This document shows, one piece after another, positions 25,739 through 38,988 of a stretch of DNA of 64,000 nt. A program made the translations under genes and the position numbers. A model generated the notes under the pieces. It saw nothing but the letters and a program-made list of their open reading frames with translations, was not told the DNA's origin and made no database searches. This DNA is from Adineta ricciae (lineage: Eukaryota; Rotifera; Eurotatoria; Adinetida; Adinetidae): positions 124,001-188,000 of the forward strand of contig CAJNOJ010000003.1 of assembly GCA_905250025.1 (NCBI GenBank), read 5' to 3'. Numbering within the stretch: position 1 is the first letter of the stretch; the number at the start of each line of letters is the position of its first letter.

Positions 25739-28700
25739 ATTTCCACTCGATTTGTCTTGTACACTTGTATTTAAATTACCGGTATGAATCGAACCGGAAC
25801 CGGTTCCACTACTACTCTTCTTTTTCTTCTTACTACTATTGAAATGTAGTGAGTGATCGTCGTGCAATTTCGATGAATGATTTGTTGAATGCTGCAAGCT
25901 GCTATTACCAAGTTTGAGGTTCGTGTGTGAGTGAATTTTGACGGCTTTAACTATTCAGATGCGCACGATGGCGATGTTGAATTAACAACAATAGAAAAGT
26001 GAAAAACAACAAAAACAAAAAATGACAATGTCAACATTCACAAACACCGCCGAATATATACGTGAAATGGGCGAAATGCAATTAATGGATCAGAAGTGAT
26101 TGACAAAGAATATAGTTATAAAGAGAGGAAAAAACGATTTTTTTTCGTGTATGTTTGACTAAATTCGTACAGTAATTGTGTGAATGGATATTTCGTACTT
26201 TCTTTCAGCTTCTTATTTTCGATTATTATGAAAAGAAATTAAACAAACACGATGAGGACGACGACGACGATCGACATGTTGCCATGATGTATTTATAGTA
26301 ATCTAAAATAGAGTAGAATTAAATAAACAGAATACATGCAAATCCAACAAGCCATTCAATTGCGACACTATGCACTTAACGGGTTTTCATCGATCATGAT
26401 TGTTACTCGAAAAGATTGACTGGATAAGAAAGACGGGGTAGCGGAGAGAGATGGTGATGAGAAGAGAAGAGAAAGACGCGTAGTAATATGTCAGTAATAA
26501 TATACTAAATAACACGTGGACGAGACAACGATCGCCTTGACAATGACAAATGATTATGAGATCTAATTCTAATCTATTGAAATAGATACTCAAATGACAA
26601 ACTACTAGCCGCTAGTAGGCATCGAGTTTGTATAAAGAAAAGAATAGAAAGAAAGAGAAGGATATATTATCTTAGAACAACATAACAGCGTGTGTGTATT
26701 TGTGCATGAACGACGAACATGTTCTAATCATTTTCTATTAGTTTATGTATATGATGGCCGACGATAGAAAGTAGCAATGCGCGTCACATCGGAAAAAGAA
26801 TCGACGACGACGATGAAAAGAAGAGAAAATAACCATCATTGTCATGACCTGACGCGGCCGTCTTGTCGGCAATCGTGCCTGCTGTTCTTACTGCTCTGCT
26901 AGGACTGCTGACGAGTGATAAGGTTATACACATGCAGGAAAAGAAAAACACACTAGTCGTCGACGACTACGAATAAAAGAGAATACATTTGTCTTCACCC
27001 TCTCGACTACAAGTGTCCAATTTACACACATGATGAGGAATATGCAGATAGAGGAATGAATGGACACGGATCGAGAAGGAAAGATACTTAATTAATCGTG
27101 ATCGTAAAAAGCGACCGAGCGAAAGCGGAGTACAAAGGGCTAGTACGACTACCATCAACTTGCATAGGAAACAACAGAAAAGATCAAAAGTCGTTGTTCA
27201 TGCTGCATATTTATGCCCAGAGGACATCACGCACCAGTAATAGAATTTAAAAAACGAGAGCACACGATGAAGAACGCGCGTGCTTGTTTAAAATAATTGT
27301 AAGATTGAGATCATGCATACATCTATATCTGTATACATCGATGGAGAAAGAGAGACGATGTATGCATTACTGATAGAAAACGATTAGCATTTCGCAGAGG
27401 AAAGAAAGAGAAGAAAATGAGAAATTGGAGAAGATGAATCCGTAGTTAGTGGAATAATCCAGATGAATAAGTCTCTTGTCTGCACCGTTGCTTTTATATA
27501 TCTATTATATTCTTTGACATATGGTCGTATTAAAGAAATACAAATCTATAGATCTAAACACTATTTGATTACGTCAAGTACCATCCAATTAGAAGTAGGT
27601 TGATATTGAGCAATTGCACACGTTAATCGTGCTTATTCAATTTAGTAGCTATTAGAAATATTTTTTATTTCTCTACTATTGTCCTACGTGGTAAAAAGAA
27701 AACAATAACATTAACAAAGACTTTTCTTTCATCTCACTAGCTCACTAAGCACAACGATAATCAATATGGATGTGTGTGTATATACATGTACACATACACA
27801 TATTCGTATGTGTGTGTAGATGTACATCAATCTTCGTGCAAATAGTCGTACATAGACGATGAAGGAGAGAGAGAGAAAAAGAACAAGGAGAAAGCGAAGA
27901 GCACACGATGCGATAGCCATCACAAATTGTCATGTGTGTCTAAGTTGACTTGTGTACGAATGTATAAATGTATCTCTGTATGTGGCGATATCGTACCTAG
28001 CTAATCATCTGAAGGTGTGAGACCACCTGAGAGCAGAGCGTGTGTGTATATATATCTATATACCTATAGGAAGAGCAAAGAGAAGAAGTGGCAACAAGAT
28101 AGAAAATGAAGATGATGAGTGTTATTGATGACGTGCAAGCATTGTCTAGAGGCTACGGGTTTCTGCTTTCTTCCGATTTCCTACCGTGCTGTTGTTACTA
28201 TTCTGTTCATCAAAGATCTGAATGAATGAATGAAGCGAAGAAGTCATAGATGAAGCAGAAGAGAGACGAGAAGAAAAACGGAAACGAGCCAAGATTGATG
28301 ATGATGCTCACAGTAATAAAAGGGTGAGGAAGAGAATGAAGTAGAATGTGCTATGCGACCCAACAATAACGACCTACAATGAAAGAAGACAACGAGTTTA
28401 ATGATGTAGTAGTGCGAATCTATTACTAATAACGAGAATGAAACAAACCATCTATAACCAGCATGCAACTACTTTCTCATCTTATTCGTTAGCATACTAC
28501 GATTAACCACAAATGAATGCATGCATGCATGCATACAAAACAGAATGACGAAATGGGGTATGTATATATGTATACATATAAATACATAGATGAAATGTTA
28601 ACCGGATTGAGCAGCCTGTTCGACTACATTTCTCTTTTCTCATTATTGTTTACTTAGCACACATTCATCTCTCATCTAAATATATATTAACAATACGAGC

Positions 28701-31700
28701 AATTGTCGTCATTGATAGGTGTTCAAGTCTCTTGTCTTACTCTCATCGTTTTACTATATTTGGATATATATGTGCTTATTCTTCTATTGAGATTTAATTA
28801 AGTCAACCAGCTTATGAACTTCTCAAGTGTCACTTTCCTTGCACTTCTTATTCATTCCTACTTGTACATTTATGTGTTCATCGCCTAAAGACATTTTTAC
28901 TCATCTACTATGTGTCAAAGAGTACAAATAGAGCTTATTCTCTAGGGAGAAAACGAGCAGTTATGTTGAAAGGTATTTATGTGAGTGTAAGTACATCGAT
29001 CGTTTTCAATATGTACAATAGAAGGGCAATTTCGAGGTGTCAATAAGAGAGAAAGAGAGAAAAACTTGCAATTGCCAAACATAATGAGATTAAATGCATG
29101 TATGTATACATATTACGGCTTCATTGTATTGTTAGCATAAGTTGAAAGTATAGTTGTGTTTCTTCCCACTTGGTATTTTTCATCTACATCATTGTCGTCA
29201 AATGACACACGCCAGAATGCATTCGTCTTCCGAAAGAGAAGTGCTAATCAGTTAACATGATGCAGATGACGGAAGAAAAGCGTCTGAGACTGGAGACAAA
29301 GAAACAAATAAAGAAAGAAGCAGAAAAACGAGTTATATAGAGGTAAGACCAGTTGCTGATAGCATTAACGACGACTATAAAGCGTGTAATATAAGTACGC
29401 AAATAATGCTTCGAAAGAGACGAAGAATGAAGCGAGAGAGAGAGAGAGAGGGGAAAAAGAAGTCGCTGAAACGCGTTTACACATTCATGACATCAACAGT
29501 AGTAATAATTGACTAGAGAGAAAGAATCATTTCATGCTTTCTAGTATGCGTGTATATATATATGCTCGGTTATACATTCATATACTTATTATTAAGAATG
29601 AATAATGATGATAAAGATAACGAGATGGGGAGAGTAGTAAAAAACCGATAACAAATCAGCTTCATCATCAACAACATATAGCAATTAACACTACCTAGTG
29701 AGAATGAGCACGACGAAATCGAATGAGAACGAGTGTTTTTCACATCAATTGATCGATAAATTAAACTACTCTAAAGTGTGAAATCAAATAAAAGTATATA
29801 ATGACAAACTGTAAAAAAAAAGAACGAATAAAATGAAACATGTTTGCTATATGCGAAAATTGACATGTAATGTCGATGAAAAGAAGAATGGAAAGAGAAA
29901 TTTTAACCTTTTTTTGTTGTATTTCTCTTAAATATAATATTGAATGCAAATATTAACAAAAATTTCGTCCGCATCAGCTTGAAGTAATCCGATTGGTTGA
30001 TGCGTACCATAGCTAGAACGTACTATGACTCATAGGACAATGTAGCATTCTTATGCATTTTGTCACGAACACAGAAAAATGCATTTGACTCAACAAAAGA
30101 ATTTTCGAGAGGGAAAACCCGATTTTGCGACGAAAAAATTCTTGTCGTCGATGTCTTCTGACCTTCAATGAATTGTTATTTCGAAACAAGATGGCGTTTG
30201 TTATGACTAATCAATGTTACACGTAGACAAAGTATTCACTCATTTTTCTTTTCATAAGTTTTTAGGTAGGTAAGATTAAGTGTTTTGTTGACGACGCATA
30301 GTCATGCATTTTGCCCGAGATTTGCACAATGTTTTCATGAATTCAAGTTTACAATAATCTTCCAAGTTGAAGCTTAGGATTTAAGTTGGAGATGAAGAGA
30401 TTTTTTCTCAAGGTCAACCGAAATCCTCATTTGTCATATTTGATTACCAGCCAGTGAGTGTATTTAGTAATCAAATGCGATTATACAATTGAAAAGAGAA
30501 TTTTAGTTGAAAATCATGCAAGATAGGATTAGGAATTACGATGAAAGATCTAGATTGTTCGCAATAGCGTTGATAAAAACAAAGAAAAAAAGTTCCTAGC
30601 GTTTGTTTTTCTGAGATAATCTGGAAATTATTTCTCTTAATAACTCGATGAATACGCGTCAAGCATAAAATTCAATTTGAATAAATTGAATTATTTTCCG
30701 AACAGATGATGTTGTTTTCATGAACTATTTCATTCGTCAGTGATACCGAACATTGAATTTCATTTTCATTTTAGATATTCATGAACAATCGAACCAATTT
30801 CGACAATAAAATCTTTCGAAACCGATCACAATTCTTACACAAAAATGATCATTTCTTCATAACTGAAATAGTTATCTCTTTTCTTTCGTAAATTCTTCTT
30901 CTTTCCTCTTCTGCGAATAATTTACGTCATATTTGTAATATGAGTCAATTAGTAGGAACAAAACTAACGAGAGAAAAAAAATATGACTCATGATGCCGAA
31001 TTTCATCATTTCTTTTCTATGGTGTCATTTATATGTTTACATCAGATAACTTCGACAATTACACGGAATGCGACACGTAATTTTTCCTCAACAGACAAGA
31101 TCTGTGTACAATTGCAATGGATGATCAAGATGCAAATACTTTCGCGCTAAATATTTAATCGATTGTGTTATAGAATATCAATGACTATTATCATTGTCAT
31201 TACGATGGAACTTTTTTGGGTAAAAGATTTAATACATGTCGATTGCGTCAAGTTTATCTTGCCTCACGTAAAGATAAAAATGTCATATCGTGAATAATCT
31301 CTTTGCTTATGGTAACGGTCATATTTTCGTGGTACTATTTCGAAATAGTAAAGGAACTTGTTGTTTATTCTGTCATCTATTCAAGTCACTGTTCAGATGT
31401 ATAAGAATATCGATTATTTATTTCCTACTGAAGATCGACATTAGTCGGTCGAGTAAAGGAAACTTCAAGTTCATACGTCATTGTCTGTTATGCGTAGGTG
31501 TAGATCATTTGCTTTTTCTTTCGTGATAGAGCATAAGACAGGCGAATAAATATGCAATGAATATTTGTCTCGGTATATTTTTTTCCAGCGAAATTGTAAT
31601 AAACAGTAACGAAAAATGTGATGCTTGAGTTTCTTTTTTTCTGTTTTACATATTCGTCCGCTTCAGCGAGTAAATGCAAAAAACCAATTTTTTTTCTTCT

Positions 31701-32162
31701 CTTTCTTTTCTGTTTTCTTCTCATTTCTCGTTGACGACAACAACTAACAACGCAAAAAAATAGTTGTTATTTTGCGTTTGATACTCAACTACATTTTTTC
31801 AATCTAGCCGATGATATTACTTCTCATTTTTTATCAATTATGTTCTTACATTTCGAATTTTATGTGAATAGATGCTAGATATCTATTTACTTTGCAAGGA
31901 TTGAACACATACGGAGAAATAACGAAATCTTTCTTTGTTTTAGATATATACATTGAAGCTCTAGTCATTTGATTATTAGATCAAATCGTCTCTTTGAAAA
32001 GCTTTGTTCCAAATCTGATATTCATATCGACACAATTTGTAAGTTTAGTCTGAATATCATTTCTAATCATTGTTTCTTCGATCGATAGGTTATATCAGTC
32101 TTCATAAGATCAAAACAACCGATTGACATTTTCTTTGGATTGTTTGACACAAAAAAAGGATA
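25739..32162. other. Largest gene-poor region (about 6.4 kb) between Groucho and PNUTS
   Basis: Divergent upstream flanks of the Groucho locus and PNUTS. Many simple repeats (TGTG/TATA patches near 27770-27830, ATGC units at about 28515-28535, GA near 29437-29452). Open frames are short, unlike known families and not linkable by splice sites. An acceptor-like GATCGATAG at about 32089 points to a spliced PNUTS 5' UTR. The frame running upstream of 25738 to about 25897 may extend the Groucho N-terminus. Confidence 0.45.
28514..28535. repeat. ATGC tetranucleotide repeat
   Basis: ATGAATGC followed by four or five ATGC units, an alternating purine-pyrimidine tract. Confidence 0.85.
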
Positions 32163-35021
32163 ATGACAATGCCAGCGACATTGGTTTCAATTGCACCTAG
32201 CCATATGTCTACGAATGCAAGCAATATAGTTAGAAACAAATATACGAATGAAGAAGAAATCATTTTAGCTTTGGCAGGACAGTCTTCTGAATCTCGTCTG
32301 TCGCACTCACAACAATTAACCAATGAATCAGAGAGTAATGCAAATCGAGTGATAGGAAAATATCGCATACCAAAAAAAGAAAGGTAGGTTAAGTTCGAAA
32401 GAATTCTGTCTGTTACTATTATACGTTTTGATATCGGAGTTTTTTGTACAAATTTTTGTCAGATTTTTCGCAGATCAAATAATATATTTTATTTTGTATG
32501 ATAACAAATAAAATCAATGAAGCAGATGCTCTGCCGATCAAGGATTTTATCGCTGCGATGATCTCGATGTGCCAATCTAATGCCATCTTTATTTTTTTTT
32601 CTTCAGGAAACCTGATGTTGTCTCACCAGTTGACACTAATCAAGTGCAGTCAAAAATGAATACAACTACTAATCAGCCAACCGATGAATCGAATGCTCAA
32701 ATTGCAAAGAGGAAGATTTCTCTCAATGATTACAAAGTGAATAAACGTGTGAAATCAAGTGATATTGTACAAGGCTCAGCAGCAGACGTTGATATGCGAA
32801 TGGATACAATGGAAAATAATAAAGTATGAAATTTCTTTTGATGAATGCGAAACCGGTACTAAACGCAGTCTTGTCTGTTCTCTTCTAGAAATCCTCACCA
32901 AGATCTATGAACAATACTTCGTCGTCTCCTTCTGAACAGCGACCAATAGTTAGTCCAAAAGTGGAAGATAATAGTGCGAGTAGAGGTATGACGATTTTGA
33001 CAAAATTGTACGAAATCTATGATCTATACATCTGTTTTTTTTTCTTTTCCATTCTAGATTTAGTGACAAAGAGTAATTTGAGCGAACCAGGAGTAAAGAA
33101 ATTAATAAAAAAGAAAGTAGTTTGGGCCGATGAAAAAAATAAAGCCCTTGTACAGACATCGTTTTTTGAAGTAGACCGTTCTGAAATGACAGATATGCAT
33201 GCATTTGCACGTCAATGTGCAGAAAATATGTCTATAGCGCAACTCGAAAAACTATGGGAACGTGATCTTCGTAAACAACGAAGTTTACAAGATGTTAACA
33301 CATTTGATAATAATGATAAACAAGTTTTACCTCCATTACCAACTTTAATACGTATTTTATTACCGGATGCCATAACAACGCCAATAGTGAAGTCACAGGA
33401 ACGTGCCGTTCAAGAAGAACGTGAAAAAAGTGTTTTACAGGCTCTTTTCATGCGGCCATTTTTACCGGATAGTCCAAGTGAACCCGATGGTGATCTTCTT
33501 GGAAGTAATACGATTGAACGAAATAAACCCAAAACAATACCATTGGAAGATGTAAGGATAAAAATAAATAACACAAAGATTTATTTGTGTAATAAACGAT
33601 GGAAATATCTCGTATATAAAATGAATGAAATCAGAAGAACGACTGATGTTTACTGGAATGAATTTTGTAGAACATTAGCAAAGTTCTACAGATGATTCAA
33701 TTTAGTAGTGCTTAGATATGCTGCTAAATGACGATTGTTCTCTGTTTTTATTTCATGCCATTCGTTATTACCTTTGCTACGGTTTCGAATGTTTTTCTTA
33801 ATACTCACTTCTTTTCAGAGAGTTTGATCAAAAGCTGGTTATCTGCCATTAATTGAATCTTTATAGTAGAGCAGTAATTATCACTGAAATGAATATTATC
33901 ATTGACTGTTGATTCTCTTATCACATGTCTATTACATTCCGACAGCAGTATAAAATCTTCATTTCGATAATCTCTCGTAGTTTCACTGAAACCTCTTCAT
34001 CTACTTTTGTTCTCATCTTTTTCTATCAATGAGAATCTAATCTGATATTACATTGAATACAAGGAATATGACTCTATTAACCTTATATTTTCTTTTTAGA
34101 ATACCCCACCATCCGAAACAAAACTGTCACCTTCGAATGCTAATCAAGAATCTACACCCACGAATGTCACTGTTGCTCCTGCAAATCCATCACAGCCAGC
34201 AGTCGTACCAAGTTCTTCGTCGTCGTTATCATTCGACAATTCGTTATCTCCTGAAGTTGCTCAAATCCTTGAACGCGCAAAAGGCAACATACCATCGACA
34301 ACAGTAGCTAATCCATCAATAAATCCACCTGCAACATCGATTCCAGCTGCCAGTATTGCATCAACGCTATTTTCTGCTCTATTCAACCTCAAACGATCGA
34401 ATGGAATGGAATCGGCAACTGGTACACAGATTTCTTTTTGTTTCCTTTCATCAAATTTACATGACTATTTTCTACTTTTAGCACCACCAGCCAATTCGGT
34501 ACCAAACTTTCCGCTTAATTTCAACGTGGCACCGCATCCGCCTCTGCCTACACTTTCTATGAACCCATTATTCGCAAATGTTCTATCATCGGGACTATCT
34601 CTACCTCTATCCTTCAGTAAGTAATTCATTGCACCATTGTACGTTATTAAAATCCTTTTCATTTTATTTAGATAACCCGCTGCTCCAATTGCCGTCGGCA
34701 ACGTTCAATATTCCAAATTCAATCCCATCAGCAACGCCAGCTGTTGATACAACTACTAATTCGAATTCAAATGATATGTTCCAAACTTCAACAGTTCCCT
34801 TTGGTGCAGCATCAAATCAAAACTTACCAACGCGGTTCAATCATAACAGTAACAAAAACGAACGTCAAAACCACAATTTTCGCGGGCACTCCAGAGGATA
34901 TGGTTTTCGTCGCGGTTTCAATAACAATCATCCACGTCGAGATTTTCATCAAAAGCGAAACAATTACAACAATAACAATAACAACAACAACAATAATAAT
35001 AATCGAAATGGTTTTTCATGA
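32163..35021 (+). CDS. PPP1R10: PNUTS (PP1 nuclear targeting subunit), seven exons, about 611 aa
   Basis: Exons 32163-32383, 32607-32823, 32889-32985, 33058-33551, 34100-34421, 34482-34616 and 34672-35021 keep phase. PNUTS holds PP1 in the nucleus and controls RNA polymerase II elongation and termination. The PP1-docking core KKVVWADE (RVxF type with the downstream Trp) is followed by QTSFFEVDRSEM, matching vertebrate VTWPEE..YFYFELDETER. Further on, SQERAVQEEREKSVLQALF and KTIPLED match the vertebrate SQERYIQAEREKGILQELF and LIPLDE. The C-terminus is Arg/Gly/Phe- then Asn-rich (FRRGFNNNHPRRDF). Missing compared with vertebrates are the N-terminal TFIIS-like domain and the C-terminal CCCH finger. 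The fourth intron, 548 nt, is long for this window. A TTATTTAG acceptor precedes the last exon. Confidence 0.88.
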
Positions 35022-35450
35022 AATACAAGAATTTCCATGAAAAAGATTTAGATTAGTTAACAGAAAGATGGGTATTTATTAACTTGACTTTGTTTTATTT
35101 CTATAATATTGGTTTTCTTTTTCTTCTTGTCAACTATTACTCTATATTGAAAACTATTTTTGTCTTTCTTGATAATTCTTGTTTGTTTGTTTGTTTTTCT
35201 TTTGTATATTTTACAGAAAAACCTTCATCATTCTTTCGATAATCAGAAACAAAAGCATTCATGTTCATTAAATTTTTCGTTTCCTGTCTATTATAAACTA
35301 TTTACATTTTGTTCTGCACAGCAATTCTTACTAAGAGATTGAGGGTGGGGGGATGTTGAACTTGTCAGTACGGCCGTTTCAATCAAATTTTTCACTCATA
35401 ATGATTCGTGCATTCATTTGACAAGCTGTAGTTGAAAAAAAAACGAGGCG
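35022..35450. other. Convergent 3' spacer of PNUTS and the Ly6-type gene
   Basis: 3' flanks of both genes, with T-rich tracts and a GTTTGTTTGTTTG run near 35180. No gene seen. Confidence 0.4.
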
Positions 35451-35878
35451 TCAATGTTTATTTGCGAGTAAAAAAACTAATATTATTAACAAGAAGAATT
35501 TGCCGGGTGAATGTCTTCTTCCTTGATTGCAATTATCTGTTTTACAACAAGTTACATCAAAACGAAGAACACCGGCCACAATCGTTTGTTCTTTACAGTT
35601 CTTTGAACACGCTTTCGCGATAAGCACTGCACCGGGCAGTTGAATTCGCATCTTTTGACAACTATCTGCGTTTGGCGTTGTTGACGCACATGTTGAATTC
35701 GTATCGGTTCCATCGTATTGATCTTGACAGTTGATACAAGTGACACAACTAGTTGGCTGAGCGTTAATTTCAAGAAAAACTACATGGAAAAAGAGATCTA
35801 TAAGCTGATAAATTTCGTTTTAATATATAACATACGTAAAAGATTAATTAAAAATCCAAGGATGACTTTTGAGTGCAT
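35451..35878 (-). CDS. Secreted or GPI-anchored Ly6/uPAR three-finger protein, two exons, 123 aa
   Basis: Exon 1 is 35878-35836 and exon 2 is 35779-35451, joined in phase 1. The signal peptide is MHSKVILGFLINLLLF, with likely cleavage after NAQ. The mature part carries about ten cysteines (CVTCINC, then STC, DSC, KACSKNC) and ends with the Ly6 hallmark CCKTDNCN. A C-terminal hydrophobic tail (FFLLIILVFLLA) after a small polar linker suggests a GPI signal. LU-domain proteins bind receptors or channels at the cell surface; no particular partner can be named. Length fits a single LU domain. Confidence 0.82.
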
Positions 35879-36203
35879 CTGTTCGCTGATGACGATCGTG
35901 CAAGTCAAAGTAGAAGAAAACAAACCGATTCGTGTCTGTGATCGACTAAATATACTCATTTTTTTTCTTCGTTAGAAAAAAAGTCGAGAGAAAAACAAAA
36001 ATTTCCTCTCTTCTAATAAGACAATTAGTTTCCTTTTTCTTTTCCTATTGTTGCTGTTAACATATAAAATCTTTATTTGAAGTATTTATGTAAATTTCAT
36101 ACATGTAGACACGTAATTTGTTTAGCCTATGTACAATAATTGAACAAGAAAGAAGAGAAAGGGAGATGATAGTCTACATCACGAAAACAAGAGAATATAA
36201 ATA
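35879..36203. other. Spacer between the Ly6-type gene and Frizzled
   Basis: Promoter side of the Ly6-type gene and 3' flank of Frizzled. No gene seen. Confidence 0.4.
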
Positions 36204-37932
36204 TTACAAAAGTTCTGAACCTGAACTTCGTCGTCGTCGTGAAAAGAATTTACTCCATGACGCGATCGTTTTGCTATTTAATACCCAGCCCGAAGAAATA
36301 ATGCCAATTGCTAACATGCAAGTATATTTTATCATGAATATTTCATAGCGTGGACGAAGTTTTTGATTATCATTGATTTGACAATCTCGAATATTCGTGC
36401 AAAACTTTTGTTCCACTTTCCATGTTTGTAACCAATTCAGATAGTTCTTTTGTTCATAAAATAAACAGATAATCAAGATGACTTGAGGAATTATATAAAC
36501 AACACTGAACGTTCCAATGCGAACCATGAAACGCTCGAGTTTATCGGTCTTTGTTCCTTCGTGTTTCATAACTGTACGAATTTTAAATACAGATATAAAA
36601 CCACTCAGAAGAAAGCATAAACCAACACATAGAAATATACAGATGGGCACGAGGATAAAACCACGTTGAACATTAGGATCGTTTAAGCCTGTATAACAAA
36701 CGCCTGTTAAATAATCACCATCCATTGAACGTTTACTGATTAGTGCAACACTTAAACATGCTGGTATACCCCATGATGCTAAATGAAAATAAACCGATTG
36801 AGATTCGATGGCTTCATGACCCCACTTCAAGCCGGCTGCAAGAAACCATGTTAATGTTAAAATAACCCACCAAATCATTGATGCCATACCAAAATAGTAG
36901 ATCAATAAAAATGTTAATACACACAATTTATTATGTGTACCTTGCACAAGAAATCGCGTTTGGCCAGTGTAGGAGAATTCTTCGGTATTACAAACAATAT
37001 TCGAACCATAGAAATAATCAACGAAACCGCCAACATAGGCACATGCGACTATGAAGTAACAGATCGACAAAAATAAGATCGGTCGTTCAGGATAACGAAA
37101 ACGTGATAAATCAATAGAATATGTTATGATGGTGAATAAAGTTGATAGTAAACATAGAATAGCTAATACACCAACATAATGACGTACCAAATAGACTTGA
37201 TCAGTTGTAAATAAACTACGATTGCAGGGCATTGCACAATTGAGATCGTTATCAAGTTTATATTTTAACTCGGGTTGTGTCGTACGAAATTCTTTGGTAC
37301 ATGAATCATCTGTATAGAAGTCATCTCGAGATGATATTATTTGTTGATTTTGATCTTTCGGTGCTTCAAAACACGGCTGTTCAGTCGGATATTGAGGACA
37401 ACGAAGTGCTTGAGGCCAAGAGTATCCGAATTGTTTCATAATAGATTCACAACCACGACGTGCTTCTTCACATAGGTTTCGGCACGGTTTAAGTGCGCTC
37501 ACTAAAAATCAACGTAGACAATGCGAGAAAATTCAATAAAAACCAAAACCGTCGATCCTTACAGGTCGGTAATGGTGCACAGATAGGCGTGTAAACACTG
37601 CAAATGAAATACTTCAAAGATTTAGAACAATTGACATTGAATAATGGAAGAAAAAATGCCATATCATAATCAGCCTCTGGAAAAGAAATCATCAAGCTTG
37701 ACGAAAAAAAAAGAATTCATTTCTTACCTTCTGCTCGCGTATGTCCAAGAAGATTGGGAAATATTGTCATATTCCATGGCATTGATGCACATGGCCGTGT
37801 ACTACTCATTTCAACGCATTGATTAAGTGTTCCACCATTCGACGAACTTGCGCCCATAGGTAATTTGGAAAAGAAATCATTTGATTGACAATGTAGAATA
37901 ATTAGGAAGAATAAAAAGATATGAAGATGCAT
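36204..37932 (-). CDS. FZD: Frizzled receptor, three exons, 538 aa
   Basis: Exons 37932-37728, 37676-37563 and 37501-36204 join in phase. A signal peptide (MHLHIFLFFLIILHCQS) leads to the Wnt-binding cysteine-rich domain, with its cysteines in order through CVEMSSTRPC, FNVNCSKSLKYFIC, TPICAPLP, LKPCRNLCEEARRGC and ALRCPQYP. Seven membrane helices follow. Between TM5 and TM6 the family segment FKIRTVMKHEGTKTDKLERF is split across loop and helix, and after TM7 comes SKTIASW, the KTxxxW Dishevelled-binding motif. It resembles the FZD1/2/7 and 5/8 classes but cannot be placed more finely. There is no C-terminal ETxV-type PDZ ligand; it ends SGSELL. Together with porcupine it makes this window rich in Wnt genes. 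Confidence 0.95.
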
Positions 37933-38988
37933 GAATAGATATTCTACAAAAAAATATTACAAAAGTAAATGAAGTTTGTTCGGAGATACTCCGTATGAAA
38001 TTGATAAATGCTAGTGTTGCTCCCTCTTCCAAGATGATATCTTCGTCTTGTTTTGTTTTTTTTTCGTTGGATATATTATATCTAACTTCGACAGAACAGA
38101 AGGGCAAACTAAAAATCGATCCGTCAGTATAGCTCGTGTGTCCTGTCTATTTTTCTCTCTATCGAACGTCGAACAATTATATGTGTATATATGCGTGTGT
38201 GCTTGCTGTGTCCAATGTATGTACAAATGAAGCATATATTGACGAGGGGCAGAAGATGATGATGATGGTTGGGTGTTTTCGACCTATTGGATGGAGAGGG
38301 ATGAACGTTTATAGAGAAAAGACAAACGATGAAGAACGAAAGGAACAAGATGATGTTGATGATGAGAAAGAAAAATTGAAGATAAATGGATTTTCGAATG
38401 ATGAGAGGTCATATAGATTAGAATTCGAATAGGTGAGTTTAATCGTTTAAAAACACATTATGATCGATTCTATTTTGATATTTATTGTGCTTGAGAATTA
38501 TTTAAAGTTGAACGAATTTGTTTTTCTTGAAGAAATTGGCAATCGAAGTCGATGACACAGAATTGAAAAGAAATGTCTGCAACGAATCTCATTCAACAGT
38601 GAGAATGTTTCATTCATCGTCCGAATTCTCACCGCAAGCAATCCTATAGATGTATAGTTTATATCAATAGACGGAACATAAACAAATGATCACATTGTCT
38701 ATTAGTAAACGTATCGTTCCAGTGAAAAAATGTGTCTTTCTCTCAATGAACCTTCACATATCATCATCACGCGTAAATGACGCAAGAAATTCTTTGTTGA
38801 TATAATATCAATATCGTTTCCTGTCGATTGTTCCATCACAGAAGAAAATTGTCATGAAATTGTGAAAAAAATTCATGCACAAGTGTAGCTTCATGTCTAC
38901 TTGAAATTCACAGATAACACATGCATGATAAATAATTGTACTTTCTCATCGAATGTTTATTCAACTAAGAAAACAAACGAAATACATA
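37933..38988. other. Spacer upstream of Frizzled
   Basis: Promoter side of Frizzled and 3' flank of the nucleoside hydrolase. A 98-codon plus-strand frame (38136-38432) rich in Asp, Glu and Lys has no family match and I do not call it a gene. Confidence 0.4.
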
